This document shows, one piece after another, positions 48,346 to 59,278 of a stretch of DNA of 64,000 nucleotides. Both the position numbers and the translations under genes were made by a program. Under the pieces are notes generated by a model. It made no database searches. It saw only the letters and a program-made list of their open reading frames with translations, and was not told the DNA's origin. The stretch comes from Acanthornis magna (taxonomy: Eukaryota; Chordata; Aves; Passeriformes; Acanthizidae). The stretch lies in the NCBI GenBank assembly GCA_036785705.1, contig JAWUZG010000333.1, positions 347,774 through 411,773 of the forward strand, read 5' to 3'. Position 1 is the first letter of the stretch. Every line of letters begins with the position of its first letter.

Positions 48346-51300
48346 AAGTTTGCAGGGTGTAAAGCGAAGGAAGCTCTCATTTGATTGTGGAGCGAATGGA
48401 CCTTTTCTAACTTAAGCACCAAGGTCTGAGCAACCTTTTCCTCCTGGCACATCTGTGCATGCGAGGTGCAGCCAGAAACTTCTCAGTTTAGATTCAGACT
48501 GCAAGCGGGACAGAGAACGTGACAGTGCAAATAGCTGGGAAGGAGAGCGCGTGGCATTGGCACGTTTTGACAGAAGCACTCGTCTGTGCGAGAAGGAGAT
48601 GGACGTATGGGACTCTGGCAATGTGACAATACACTCAGCTGAGAAGCAAAGTGCAGAGCCTCAGTGCGTGCTCTGGAGAGGAAATGCTGCAAGGAAAGGG
48701 CAAGGGGGCGGGTCAGAGAAAGTGTTCTCTCGTGGCCCATTGAGCTGTTTGCAGTGGAACTGCTCTTCACTTTAAGGACTCTGCCATCCTGAGAGCCTGT
48801 GCTCACGTGTAGCTGAGAAGCGAAGTGAGAATCACCCGTATGTCTGGCAGAGTTTGTAAGCTGCAAGGGGAAACCAGGCCTGGCTCTTGGCTGTGGCACT
48901 TGTTGCAAGGAAGCAGCTGCTGGATGTTTTAAGCTTTTTGGGATCTGTGAGAGTGAAAAACTACGCTGCTACCTAATGAAACGAATGATTGTTGACCATC
49001 TGGCAGATTCTAATTACATAAAGCAGGATGCGGACTTTCCCCCTTTCACCCCAGTAGTTTTGCCTTTTCATTGAGCAATCTTTTTGGAGGATACTGTGAG
49101 ATGCCTTGCCTTGAAAACTGGAAGTGCCCTCAGTTCACCCTCTAAGAAACATGGAAAACAACTCAAGTCAATTTCAGAATTGCCCTGAGCAGAGCTGCTG
49201 TTTCAGTACTTGAAATTGCCATTGAAAAGATTTGCAAGAACCACCATTTTATTATGCAAATATGTGAAATACAGCAGCAGCTTCATCTTATTCTCACCGG
49301 CGTCATTGGAAGTTTTGCTGTTTGCTGAAACCCGAAACAGATCAAACACGAGACGCTTCATAGGCCAAGCTCACTGACCTTCATGCAAATAGCACTCGAT
49401 TACTTCAACGTACCATTGCAACATACAGGAAAATGGAAGTGTCTGCGCAGGAAAATGGAAGTCTTGTTCTTCACAGGGGCACAAAACCTTTCCAGCACAG
49501 AAAGTCTGGGAGTAATCCATCACACCTCAGCATACCACTGCTGGCCAAAGAGCTACACCATGCTTGTGTTCATGATACTCTCAGGGCTCAAAGTCCCAGA
49601 GAACTCTCCACCTTACAGACACACAAGGAAAGCCCACTGAAAGTACAGTCCTCCTGACAGCTCACTGAAACCAGTGACTCTCGACAGCTAGGAGTTCACA
49701 GCATCAGGCCGGCCAATTCTGTCCACAGACACGTTTAGTTTTAATGAATCCAGAACAAAGTAGCATTTCTATCGTCTTTGGCTCTACTAAGATGTTTTAT
49801 GTAACAGCAAGAATGAATTTCCTTAGACAATGATAAGTAATGGTGGCGATAATGTACATTTTGCTGCTATCTTCTGTCAAAGTAATGCTAGTCAAATACC
49901 TCATCAACTCTTACTGTGAAAACACACTGCCGGAATGGTAGAGCCATTTTGAATCTCTACAAGACACTTCAACCATGTGTCTTGCTCAATCTATCTGCGG
50001 CTCCTTTCCTTCGGCAGAACTTTTTGGCACCATTAGCCCACATTGCTGAACTGAATTCAGTACAAAAGCAGTGAAGACAGGAAAGGATCCCTTTCAATTT
50101 GAATGGTGATAAAAAAGCAAATCAAATAAAAGCATTTTACAGCAGCAGCAAGATTTTATATGTCGCTAGCAAACCATTCAAAAAATGCATATTTACAGGG
50201 GTTTTAAAAAAATTTCAGAGAGTTACAGAGAAAAAGTATAGTTGATTAAAATGCAGATCTAAATCTAAACCACACAGTATCTTGAAAGGCGACATGCAAA
50301 AGAACAAGAGGAAGTAAAAAAAGAAAGAAAACTAAAGGAAGTCAGAAATAAGACACAACCTCTCCTCCTTTTCATCTTCCTACAGTATCTTAGAAGTACC
50401 CGATGGTGTCTTAAAAGTCATGGAAGTAGAAAACTGTGCCAAGAACAAGTGTGGAAAACTGTGGAAAACTGTGCTCTCCAAACATAAAAATCAGGTTTGT
50501 TTTTATGACAATTGAAGCTGCATGCAGTGCATAAGGTAAGTGTATGTTTTGTATATTCAAAAAACAACTTAAAAATATTTCCCAGCTGAAGGAACTACTA
50601 GTTCTTTGTTTTCAGTTACTTGTCTAAACATGGTGTACATTAGAAGACTGCAGACATGTCGTTCATGGCATAGTTACCAACTGCAAATGAAGCAAGCATT
50701 TTGTGTGCTTCAAAAAGGAAAATATTTTAGAGTGCATTTGTTACTAGTTTAAAAGCTTAGAATATGCGTCAAATATGCAAGCTGGGGACTGAATGGATTA
50801 TTTGCTGGAATTAGGCCAAATGACATGAGCTTTCAAAGAGAAAAAGTATTCTATTCTCCCACATGACAATTCTCAAGTAGACTCATAACCCTTAAGCACA
50901 ATATGCAACAGGGATACAACAGAAAAGCTTAAGCAACACTGTTGACCTCAAAAGGCTTCACCTGCTTCACACAAATACAGGAGATGAATTACCAGTTTTA
51001 GATAAACATAGCTATTTGGAGCTTTCCGTGAAAAATTTAAATGACAGTCATGACAGTCAAATTCTGAGCAAACGTGAGCTAAGTACCTGAAGTATCTCAA
51101 GCACTACTTCTATTTTATGCAAAAAATGCCACTTGGCCTCTGTTTATCGCATCGACTCCATCCCAAAGCTTGCTCTGCCTCAGATTCCTTCTCAGGGATA
51201 CTAACTCAGGCTGTGAAATGGCATTAAAATGATGACTGAAAGAGTGATCCATTTGAAGAATGGAAGAATGGTTAATTTTCTTTTACTTTCAACTGCTTCT

Positions 51301-51914
51301 TTTTGGTTTGCCCTTTTTAATCTTTTCAGTTCTTTCTATCTTTACCATGGCAGCACTGCAGCAAGCATTCCATTCTAAGCTGTCCATGTTGCCAACTTCC
51401 TGACTACCTTCAGAAAACTTCCCACCAGTTTCTTATCGAGATCACACAGAGTAGACTGCAGTAAGACTGCAAAAATCTTCTCATCTAAGCCACTCTCCTG
51501 CCAGAGCAGGAGCACGTCTATTGACCCCCTCTGAACTAGGCAACTTACATCAATCTTGAGGGAGTCTCACATTCAGCAGCTAAGCAATGACAGCTGGAAA
51601 TGACAGATGGAAATGACAAAAACTACATGGAAATTCTCTTTGGACTCCAGTGTACATAAATAAAGGAGGTTGAGTTCACCTTGCTGGCAAGGTTTTAAAA
51701 CACACTTTAACTTTAGTTCTCGAGCTAAACCATCCTAGCCTTTGCTGTGTATGTCTGCGTAGACAGCCGCAGAGTTTCCAGCACAGCAGAAGGAATGACA
51801 TTTAACCCATGTTACCATCACCAGAAGCTAAGCTGCAGTTACCGCACACTGTCAGCAACACATTGTACAGGGTGGCCTTTTAAACTCTGAGTAACATTTC
51901 AGACAGACTTCTTT
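48346..51914. other. No gene recognised
   Basis: From 48.35 to about 49.7 kb the sequence is GC-moderate with some local duplications (for example AGCTGAGAAGC twice near 48640 and 48811, and CAGGAAAATGGAAGT twice near 49428 and 49449). From 49.7 to 51.9 kb it is AT-rich with no notable structure. A frame of about 60 codons without a start (about 49190-49380) is open but unrecognised. Confidence 0.5.
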
Positions 51915-52100
51915 TGTGGGGGAGAGAGAGACAGAGGGAGCGAGCAAGAAAGAGAGAGAGAGAGAAGCACTTTGCCCCAGCGTCAGGCTTGCAGAACTTG
52001 AGCAGCTGGAGCTGCCAGAGGAGGTAGCATGCGTGGAGAATGTACTCTCCAAGTAGCCCCTTCTGTTGGCAGCCTTGCCACGCTGCAAAGAGCCATTCGC
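51915..52100 (-). repeat. Diverged inverted relative of the 263-bp unit
   Basis: Read on the minus strand, this stretch aligns with 44158-44420 and 44543-44805. The matches are GGCTCTTTGC, then CAACAGAAGGGGCTAC, TACATTCTCCACGCATGC, CAGCTCCAGCTGCTCAAG, GCTGGGGCAAAGTGCTTCTC, and the CT-rich tract with GCTCGCTCCCTCT. The hairpin stem is kept, TGGAGAG/TTCTCCA, with one G-T wobble and loop TACA. Homology stops after the CT tract. The unit is therefore a dispersed family, not only a local duplication. Confidence 0.8.
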
Positions 52101-53480
52101 TCAGCCCTCCGATTCTTTGCCCCTTGAATGGTTATGCTCCTTGGCAACTGGCGTTTGTAAGTGCCTGAAACGATGCAGAATTTGCGCTAGTAATGGATAC
52201 CAAATGAGTCCCACTGGCTGGTAGACTAGGGCACCCAAAGCAGAGAGGGGGGAATGAGCGTACAAGAAGAGAATACAATCTGCTTTTTTAGATTCTTAAG
52301 CAACAGTGAAGCCAGCAACAGGGCCAACAGCTTAGAAATCAAAATGAACACAAGTCCTCCTAGGGGGAATTCTTGCAAAAGGCAAAGACTGCCTTTTGTC
52401 TTCAAAGGCCTGCAACACGTAGCTTTGGAAAATCAACTCTTTTCCAAATGTAACTGCAGGTGTGAGCCACCAATATTAGAATTAACCTTATAACCTTGAG
52501 TGGGGATGCATCCTCAGGATGCACACTTCAGACTCATTTGATAAGAAAAGAGACACTGATGAGTGGCTTCAGTGAAAAAAATCCTACATGTACTCTGAAT
52601 AGAATTAGGATCCAAAAGAGCAAGTCTTACAGGCAAGCATGAGATATTGCCTGTGATGAGATCCCAGGTTCCAACAGGTTCACTTTCGGTACTAAATGCT
52701 CCATCCAAATACTGGCACATTAGTCAGAGGAGAAAAGCAATCTTTCTTAATGGTCCTTTGGGAAGACAGGCCTTGCAGGGAATGTGGTGCTTTCTGCTAG
52801 ATTGTCTACATTCCAAGGAAGGGCATTCAATCCTGAAACGACCTATGGAAGATGAAGTCCTGGTGACTTATAGAGCAGTGCATGGCAGTCTCTGAAAGGA
52901 AGCCATCCAAGCCCTTTAAATCCCACCATACGAGTTGAGAGTTGGGATGCCAGATTTGACCAAATCACAGCAAAATACTGATCACCATAAGAGGCCACTA
53001 GGTCAGAAACAAGCAGTAGGAAAGAGGAAAGCACTCAAGAGCATCAACCCTGTTAAGTGGTATAAGAAACGCTAGAATTCTTATCGACTTTAGCAGAAAT
53101 TTGCAATGAGTCTATGAAAATGACAAATGAGGCAAAAGAAAAGGGGAGTGATGACTAGTCCAAGATAGTGTTTTCTAACAGGGATTTTCAAAAGAGAAAG
53201 AGTATATCATCCTTTGATCAGAAGGAAGGTATGAAAATGACAGCAAAGAAACAGCATCAAATACTAGAAAGACTCTGGGCAGCATACTTCTAGCTAGAAA
53301 TGCCACTGATACATTGAGAAAACTGACACCAAGGCAGCAACATTGTGCTCAACCCCAGAAATGTCCACTGCTTCACTGCCTGGCATCCCATTAATAGGCA
53401 CATAGCAGCTCTGTAGCATTTCTACTTCTCATCTTCCTGGCAAACCACTAGTTTCTTCAGTGCCAAGATTTTAGGTAGAT
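52101..53480. other. No gene recognised
   Basis: Mixed composition with only short frames on both strands. No LTR end or known repeat was recognised. Confidence 0.5.
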
Positions 53481-53730
53481 TGTCACTTCTCGAGACTGAC
53501 AACGACACACACGCTTCTTGTAATCCAAAGCCAGAAGAAGTTTTTTATTATTCTCTGCTGCTGCTGCTCTTACACCTTTTCATAATTACTGTGGCACATG
53601 AAGATTGGCTGCTAGCAAACAATGACAAGGCTGTCTAACAAACAATGGCAATTCAAGCAGTAATACAATGAGCTATACAAGCAAAAGTAGAGTTGGTTAC
53701 AAATTCTGGGCAAGTTCCTTCTTGTACACA
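53481..53730 (-). mobile_element. LTR-like fragment or solo LTR, class II-like
   Basis: On the minus strand it runs from TGTGTACAAGAAGGAAC to GTCTCGAGAAGTGACA, so it has TG...CA ends. It contains a CCAAT motif, GCAGCAGCAGCAGAG, an AATAAA signal (TTTATT on + at 53544-53549) and a short R-U5 of about 65 nt. The last bases (GTCTCRA-AA-GACA pattern) match the ends of the LTR fragments at 54056-54239 and 57118-57177. No primer-binding site follows and no target duplication is evident. Confidence 0.45.
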
Positions 53731-54055
53731 CTTCATGCTCCATAACAAGAACATCTCTTTGTGTCCAGAGCGTTTTCTTTCACTGATTATCTTCTTGGCT
53801 TTTGCTCTGGCTTTCACTGGGGCTGCAAAATCTCACGGGTAAATTCTGACTGCATTTAGGTCCAACTCTGTGAGGCCTCAGACCAGCTGTCGGCCTCATC
53901 AGTAGATGATCTTAGAGATATAAATATATGCCCTTCAAGTGAAATGTCTTCTGGAGAGAAATTCTTGTCTGAGATGTTCAAGTCATTCCATTTGCAAGAC
54001 AGACCAACTAAAAAGAAAAGCAGGCTAGAGAGATGTGTACTTGCTATTCCGAAAC
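53731..54055. other. Segment between two minus-strand LTR-like pieces
   Basis: The minus strand has an 80-codon open frame (54098-53856) starting inside the adjacent LTR-like piece. Its later part is acidic and serine-rich (KNFSPEDISLEG is typical). It is not recognised as a retroviral or cellular protein. Confidence 0.3.
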
Positions 54056-54239
54056 TGTCGTTATTGAGACGGACATGGCACGTAAAAAAACTCACCACAA
54101 CAGCTTCTGGTCAAAGAAAGGAACTACTCTTTATTTTACAAGGCCTCTTTTCTACTTTTTCTAACATTTATGTCTCCTATCCATTGGCTCCCAATTCACC
54201 ACCCCACAATGTCATTGGCTACCTAGAGTTAGCGTAACA
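54056..54239 (-). mobile_element. Short LTR-like element, related to 57118-57177
   Basis: On the minus strand the 184-bp piece starts TGTTACGCTAACTCTAGG, contains two CCAAT motifs and AAAATAAAGAG (AATAAA; TTTATT on + at 54130-54135). It continues TTTCTTTGACCAGAAGCTG and TTTTTTACGTGCCATGTCCG and ends CGTCTCAATAACGACA. The stretch TTTCTTTGACCAGAAGCTGT and the ending recur on the + strand at 57118-57177. Short LTRs with this layout are typical of alpharetrovirus-like bird ERVs. No matching 6-bp flanks were found, and no primer-binding site follows. Confidence 0.5.
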
Positions 54240-56065
54240 TCTTGCAATAACACCAGCTGCCAGTCTCTTCTTATCGCTACTTGTGGTTCTTGCTTGTTTT
54301 GAGCTAGAATTGATGCCTGTGAACCGAGGCAAGCTAACAGTTCCCACTGCAAGTTAGTTCTCACTACTGAAACACCTGTCTGAAAATAAACTAGCAGAAA
54401 ATCAGCATAAATGAGACCTCAGGCAAACAACCCTTGGAAGAGACTAATGATGTGATAAATAAAAATAACCCCACATTTCCAGGCTATCGAGGTACTTCAA
54501 ATGTGAGAAAGGGATTGAGAGCTGACACTGAACTAATGGGGAAAGATTAAAAGAATCCCAGGAAAAACATGACCAAAAATTCTGAAAGATATGGGCAACT
54601 GACCGCCTTAAATCTACAGGAAATCAATGACTAGTGATTTAGATAGATGATTGAAATAATTTACAGATACACTTTCTTGCACCTTTCTCACGTGCCAACG
54701 TCACAGGGGGAATTGTGACCATGGAATCAAGACTATTTGGATTCTATTTTTAGTTTTAGGAGAGGTGTACAGCAGCTGAAGTACCTCATACTGATGTGAT
54801 AGCCAGGAACACAGATTTGACACATTTCATTCAAATCCAATGACCAAGAGTAATACTAAGAGGATAGGATTGGTCTTCTTCATGACGCTCTTCTGCTTTT
54901 ACAGCCTGCTCTGATCCTTTTCATGAGCTTCTTTCTAAGAAGGAGGAAGCCAAATTCAATTTCCCTCCCTGTTGGGGGAGGTTGAACATTCTGTTTGTTG
55001 AGTCTAAAAATGGAACTGAAACTAGCAAGAATTACTGTCTTTTAAGTTTCCAGTCCTTGAAGACCATCTCCGTTTGATAAAAGCCTACATGCAATTGACT
55101 AAAGAATATTCTCTTTCCCCCAAGACCACATGCACGCAATTTCATCCAACCTTCTGTAATAAACACCAGTCACGCAAAACAGTCACAAATAGCAGGAAGA
55201 ATTATCTCACCATTTAGGGAACCAACCTTCTCACCCTCTTTTGGAGTGGGCATAATCAGCTAGCTGAAGTCACAAACTTGAGAACATCAATCTCTTACTA
55301 TTGAGAAGCTGCTGACACACCAACCAGCTAAGCTCTCAGACTTTTCCCTTTACATTCATTACTCAAGCTTAGTAGCTGAAAACTTGCTGGGTCAATCCAA
55401 GACTAACACTAGCCTAGTCAGAGGTCTATGAAAAGTCCAAAAAGAATTAGACTTCTTCTTAGACAATGAGAAATGGAACTGGAACTACCAATCTGCTTAC
55501 TTGCAGCATATCTCTAAAACTTATTCCTTTCTATTCATAACCAATGTATAGCCACCAGCACAACCAGGAAAACACAAAAGCTACTGATGTCAGCAAGGGA
55601 AGGACTATAAAGAACTATTCTCATGAAGCATCAAATAGACACTAACTCTATCATTAAAATGATGGCTAGTATTTAGTTTCGTTTTAGTTTAGTATCACCA
55701 CCTGGAAATTTAGTATGAAATCACATTCATAAATACTCTTTGAATATATAGATGAATTCACATCTGCTTTAAAGCATATCTGCCTGGAAAAACACAGATG
55801 TTTCCATTTTTTGTGCATCTTAGTGAGACTCTTCTCCAACAGAGAGGACACCTAAGAGTTACATTCCCATTCCCTATGCACCTTGTGGAATAGAATGATT
55901 CTTGTCTGAAAGCACTGTAATGCAGTAATAGAAGTAAGATTACCTAAGATTCTGCAATGGAGGTAGTCAGAAACATTTTGGGAAGACTTCTGTCTTCTGT
56001 CAACTGAAACTCTTTTTTGCCAAAATCTATCTTTTCCGCCTCTCCCTTTGCCTCTCATGCCCAGA

Positions 56066-56276
56066 AACAAAAACCAAAAACACCACAAACAAACAAAAAA
56101 ACACCCCAAAACCAAAAAAACCCCAAAATTAAAAAAAACCCCGACAAAAACAAAACAAAAACAAAAAAAAAAAAAAAACCAAAAAAACCCCAACAAAAAG
56201 CACCCAAAACCAAACAAAAAACCAAACAAAACAAACCACAAACAAAAAACCAAAAAAAACCCCCAAAAACCACCAA
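56066..56276. repeat. A-rich low-complexity tract with C interruptions
   Basis: About 210 bp of A runs with CC, CAC and CCC interruptions. It resembles the tract at 20979-21097 in style but is longer and richer in CCCC. Open frames of Lys/Pro/Gln (+) or Phe/Gly/Val (-) are artefacts of composition. Confidence 0.9.
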
Positions 56277-56434
56277 AGTTCTAAAAATAGCATTCTGGGT
56301 CACAAGCATAAAGAAAAGACAAGTGTTTCGTAATTGGAACTTATTTAAAACAGTATGTCAGTTGAAGGAGCTAAACCACGCAGAGGAAAAACCACTTTGA
56401 TTTTTCCCCCTTTCATACAAATGCCCCAACCTAC

Positions 56435-56466
56435 TTCTCTCTCTCTCTCTCTCTCTCCCCTCTCCC

Positions 56467-56500
<34 letters not shown>

Positions 56501-56502
56501 TT
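56435..56502. repeat. (CT)n microsatellite
   Basis: Two CT arrays are separated by CCCCTCTCCCC and broken once by GT. Confidence 0.95.
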
Positions 56503-57117
56503 TTCCTGCCTATTTTATCATCTTCCTATGTTTCTCCCAATCTTCAACTTTGTCTTTTTTCCTTACCCATAAGAAATTTCTGATCAGTTGTTTTCCCTCA
56601 TTCATTACAAGGGAAACCAATGTCAAAAGGATGAATTTTTCTGTCAAACAAAATTCTTACTTTCTCAGCAGCCCATAGGAAGTCTAGACTCATTTCCATG
56701 GAGACAATGTGGTGACTTGAGTACATAATTGATGCTCGCTCCAACCATCTTTCATTCTGCATGTGAAAAGAGCAAGAAAGGTCTTCAGTCTCCCCCATAT
56801 ACTTCCCTTCTGGCTTCTTGGGCCATGAATTGGCACTTACTACAAAGCTGGGCAATGCCCTGCAATACATTCAGGGACATCCAGACACAAAGGTAATGCA
56901 AAGAAATGCAGATGATGCTCTGCAGCACAAACTCGTTGGTAGTAACTTGCTGAGGGGCTGGCTCTATCACAAGTTACCAAATGTACAGCAATGACTTTCA
57001 ATACCTGCTTACAGGCTTTTGGAACCCTCAACCAAGTCATCTCAGATGAGCCATTTCATAGCCAATCTGATGCAAAAAAGAATTGATGAAAAGCTTATGC
57101 AGTTCAAATCTCCCAAA

Positions 57118-57177
57118 CTTTCTTTGACCAGAAGCTGTTGTGGTTTTTTACGTGTCACCTCCGTCTCAACAATGACA
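57118..57177 (+). mobile_element. 3' end of an alpharetrovirus-like LTR
   Basis: The stretch from CTTTCTTTGACCAGAAGCTG to CCGTCTCAACAATGACA matches the U5 end of the minus-strand LTR at 54056-54239. Only the terminal about 60 bp are alike. The sequence upstream of 57118 does not continue the match, so the U3/R part has been lost or replaced. It is followed two bases later by a primer-binding site. Confidence 0.6.
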
Positions 57178-57179
57178 TC

Positions 57180-57197
57180 CGGTGACCCCGAAGTGAT
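57180..57197 (+). other. Primer-binding site, close to tRNA-Trp type
   Basis: The 18 bases CGGTGACCCCGAAGTGAT match 16 of 18 positions of the tRNA-Trp primer-binding site used by alpharetroviruses. The first T and one C are changed. The position directly after the LTR end ACA is as expected. Confidence 0.65.
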
Positions 57198-57732
57198 ACA
57201 ACAGCTTCGGGTAATGATCGGTGAATCGTCAGCTGCAGTGGACGGCATAGCACAAAGAGCGGTGGATGACGCACTGCGGAGATGGAGCCCAGGGAAGCGT
57301 GAGAGGGGAGGATTCTGCTCAGGTCCCAACCATATTTTTAGACACCTGGAATGCAGGCGAGCCGCTGGGGACACCCCAGATATGGGGTATCATTTGTCTA
57401 GCCAGGAAAAGACTGTGCTGTTTGCATAGAGGGCCTTGTTGAGGACCCTGCTGTTGTGGCATAGGAGCCTGGGCTTAGAGGTTGGCTCTGGAAATGCCTT
57501 TGCTGTGATGATCTGGAAGCGAGCGGGACAACTTATCTTTGACTCTGCTTCCCGGGGCTATGAAACTGCCAAATCTTTGACGAATAATTGGAGGGTGGTG
57601 CAGGACGCCTTAAAAAGAAGTAGAAGAAAGCGGGAAGAGAAAGGATATGCAGACTGCTTCTTTTGTCAAGTTGTGGGAGGCAGCTACAGAAAAGGGGATG
57701 AAATAACCGAAAAATTACTAATGACATAGCGC
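57198..57732 (+). pseudogene. Gag-like remnant of the first provirus
   Basis: One + frame is open from upstream of the LTR end to TAG at 57427-57429. It resumes in the same frame to TAG at 57727-57729, so a single stop breaks about 180 codons. The part after 57480 looks coding: a hydrophobic start, then a basic stretch (KRSRRKREEKG, residue positions about 60-70 of the second segment), with a Cys pair CFFC after it. This fits the leader and N-terminal (matrix) part of a retroviral gag in place and order, but no signature motif proves it. No capsid or zinc-knuckle sequence was recognised. Confidence 0.4.
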
Positions 57733-58142
57733 TCGGTTCAGGACTCATGTCTGCAGTTACCACCCCAACAGCCGACTCCCCCACCGCGGCTGCTTCGCCT
57801 TTGGCTTGTCCTCCCCCCGCTTGAAAGCTGCGCTCTTTCCCTGGAGGTATCCCGAAGAGTCGGTGCAGTTTCAAAGTATTGCAACACATTCTCCATATTG
57901 GAGTGCCTTTTATTATTCCTTACGGAACTTGATTTCCTAATGAGAGAAGCCTTGATGTTAATATCTCTCCTCCCAGGGGCTACTCGGTGGCTCAGAGCCC
58001 AGATCTCCAGTCCCACATGCCCGACTCCCCTGGCCGCCAGCTCGTCTGCTGTGCTCGGTGCTTCTCACCCCTCGGTCGGAAAGCTGACCCAGCCGCCACC
58101 AACTGGCAGAGCAGCTCTGACCGTGCAGTGTGTCCAGTGACC
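57733..58142 (+). other. Proline-rich sequence, possibly the continuation of the first gag
   Basis: The + strand is rich in CCN codons (CCACCCCAACAGCC, CCTCCCCCCGC, CCCACATGCCCGACTCCCC), as in the proline-rich region behind retroviral matrix. No single frame stays open. The junction with the second provirus is not defined. Confidence 0.25.
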
Positions 58143-58812
58143 CTGTGTAAGAATCGGTCAAAGAATCGAGTTCTGTCTCAACATTTCTCATCAGAAACCA
58201 CAGGTGCAGGACTTAGGCAAAGAATGCTGTGCCTGCTAAAGTTGGTACGGAAGGAAGGCTTTGCACCTGTCCTCAAGTCCCTACCATTGTAAAAGATCCA
58301 TAGAGCACGAGACCACAGACTCTCTGCCTCCAAAGCCGACCGCGCCTCAGACACTCCTCTCTTGGCATGTGTGGCCTGCCAGGTAGAGTTTGGCATATCT
58401 CCACAAGAATTAAGGGGGAGCAAAGGCAGGTCACAAGGGGGGACCAGGTGTATGGACTAACATAAAAGACAGCTCTGGAACAACTGAACTCTGAAGATCT
58501 TCGCCACCGTGAAATCACATCGACCGAAGACAGAGGCAGAGGAGCGCCTTCTGGACTGGGACCCCCAGAGATGCTGGACCTCTGTGGACCTTTTCCTTTT
58601 TCCTCCCTTTCCTTCCTATCTTTTCCTTTATTTTCTCTCTCTCTTTCTATCGCAAGCTGCTTTACGGGCACAATAGATAGAGTTTCTCTTTGGATTGAAA
58701 TTTAACTCCCTTGACTTGTTGAATTACTTTTGCTATCCTATCTTTGGTTTTGCACTCTGAGATCATGGCTGAAATGAACCATCACGCATCCGCTTATGAG
58801 CGGGCCGTGACA
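58143..58812 (+). mobile_element. Probable 5' LTR of the second provirus (left end uncertain)
   Basis: The right end is inferred from GACA at 58809-58812, six bases before a primer-binding-site-like sequence. A TATA-like ACATAAAAG lies near 58460, with a pyrimidine-rich stretch about 58590-58650 (U5-like). The left end is placed at TGTGTAAGAATCGG only because it is the first plausible TG. It cannot be tested since the 3' LTR is not in the window. No canonical AATAAA was found, so the R/U5 boundary is unknown. Confidence 0.35.
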
Positions 58813-58818
58813 TTAAAT

Positions 58819-58836
58819 TGGCATCACGGACAGGAT
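58819..58836 (+). other. Candidate primer-binding site of the second provirus
   Basis: TGGCATCACGGACAGGAT starts with TGG, the complement of tRNA CCA, and follows the putative LTR end ACA TTAAAT. I could not assign it to a particular tRNA. It differs from the tRNA-Trp-like site at 57180-57197. Confidence 0.45.
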
Positions 58837-58992
58837 CCTGATAGAACCAGAGGGGTAAAAGCCCTCCAAACTCCTTTTTTGAGGACTCTATTGGGACTCT
58901 GGCTATTGGAATGTAAGATGAAAAAAAAAAAAAAGGGAGTTGAATTTTTTTTGTTAGCTACTTGAGGAAGAGTACAAGTGGCCGTTGGCAAG

Positions 58993-59250
58993 TGCCTAAC
59001 TTTCTCAAGTAATTTTGTGTTGGTTCTTTTTTCTTGTTGTTTCTGAGGTTGTTTTTGAGGCCTGACTTTCTCAAGTGGAGATTGTTTTTGGGGCCTAACT
59101 TTCTCAACTGAATTTGGGTTGCTTGTTGTTGTTTCTGAAGTTGTTTTTGAGGCCTGTCTTTCTCAAGTGAAGATTGGTTTTGGGGCCTAATTTTCTGAAG
59201 TGGATTTGAGGTACTTGTTGTTGTTGTTTCTGAGACTGTTTTTGGAGAAT
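58993..59250 (+). repeat. Tandem repeats in the retroviral leader
   Basis: Three imperfect units of about 67-95 bp begin near 58993, 59060 and 59152. Shared words are GCCTNACTTTCTCAAGT, TTTTTGGGGCCTAA, TGTTGTTTCTGA and GTTGTTTTTGAGGCC. Units two and three contain the GCCTAACTTTCT motif twice. They lie between the primer-binding site and the first gag codon. Confidence 0.8.
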
Positions 59251-59278
59251 GTTTTGTTTCTGAGTCAGCATAGGGAAA

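Larger units (their letters stand above)
54240..57117. other. No gene recognised; contains two low-complexity tracts
   Basis: AT-rich DNA with short frames only. An A-rich tract lies at 56066-56276 and a CT microsatellite at 56435-56502. From about 57019 a + frame is open and runs into the LTR fragment, but that part has no recognised function. Confidence 0.5.

Noticed and set aside
56017..56400. 127-codon Lys/Pro/Gln-rich frame and the 133-codon minus-strand frame
   Set aside because: They are translations of the A-rich low-complexity tract.
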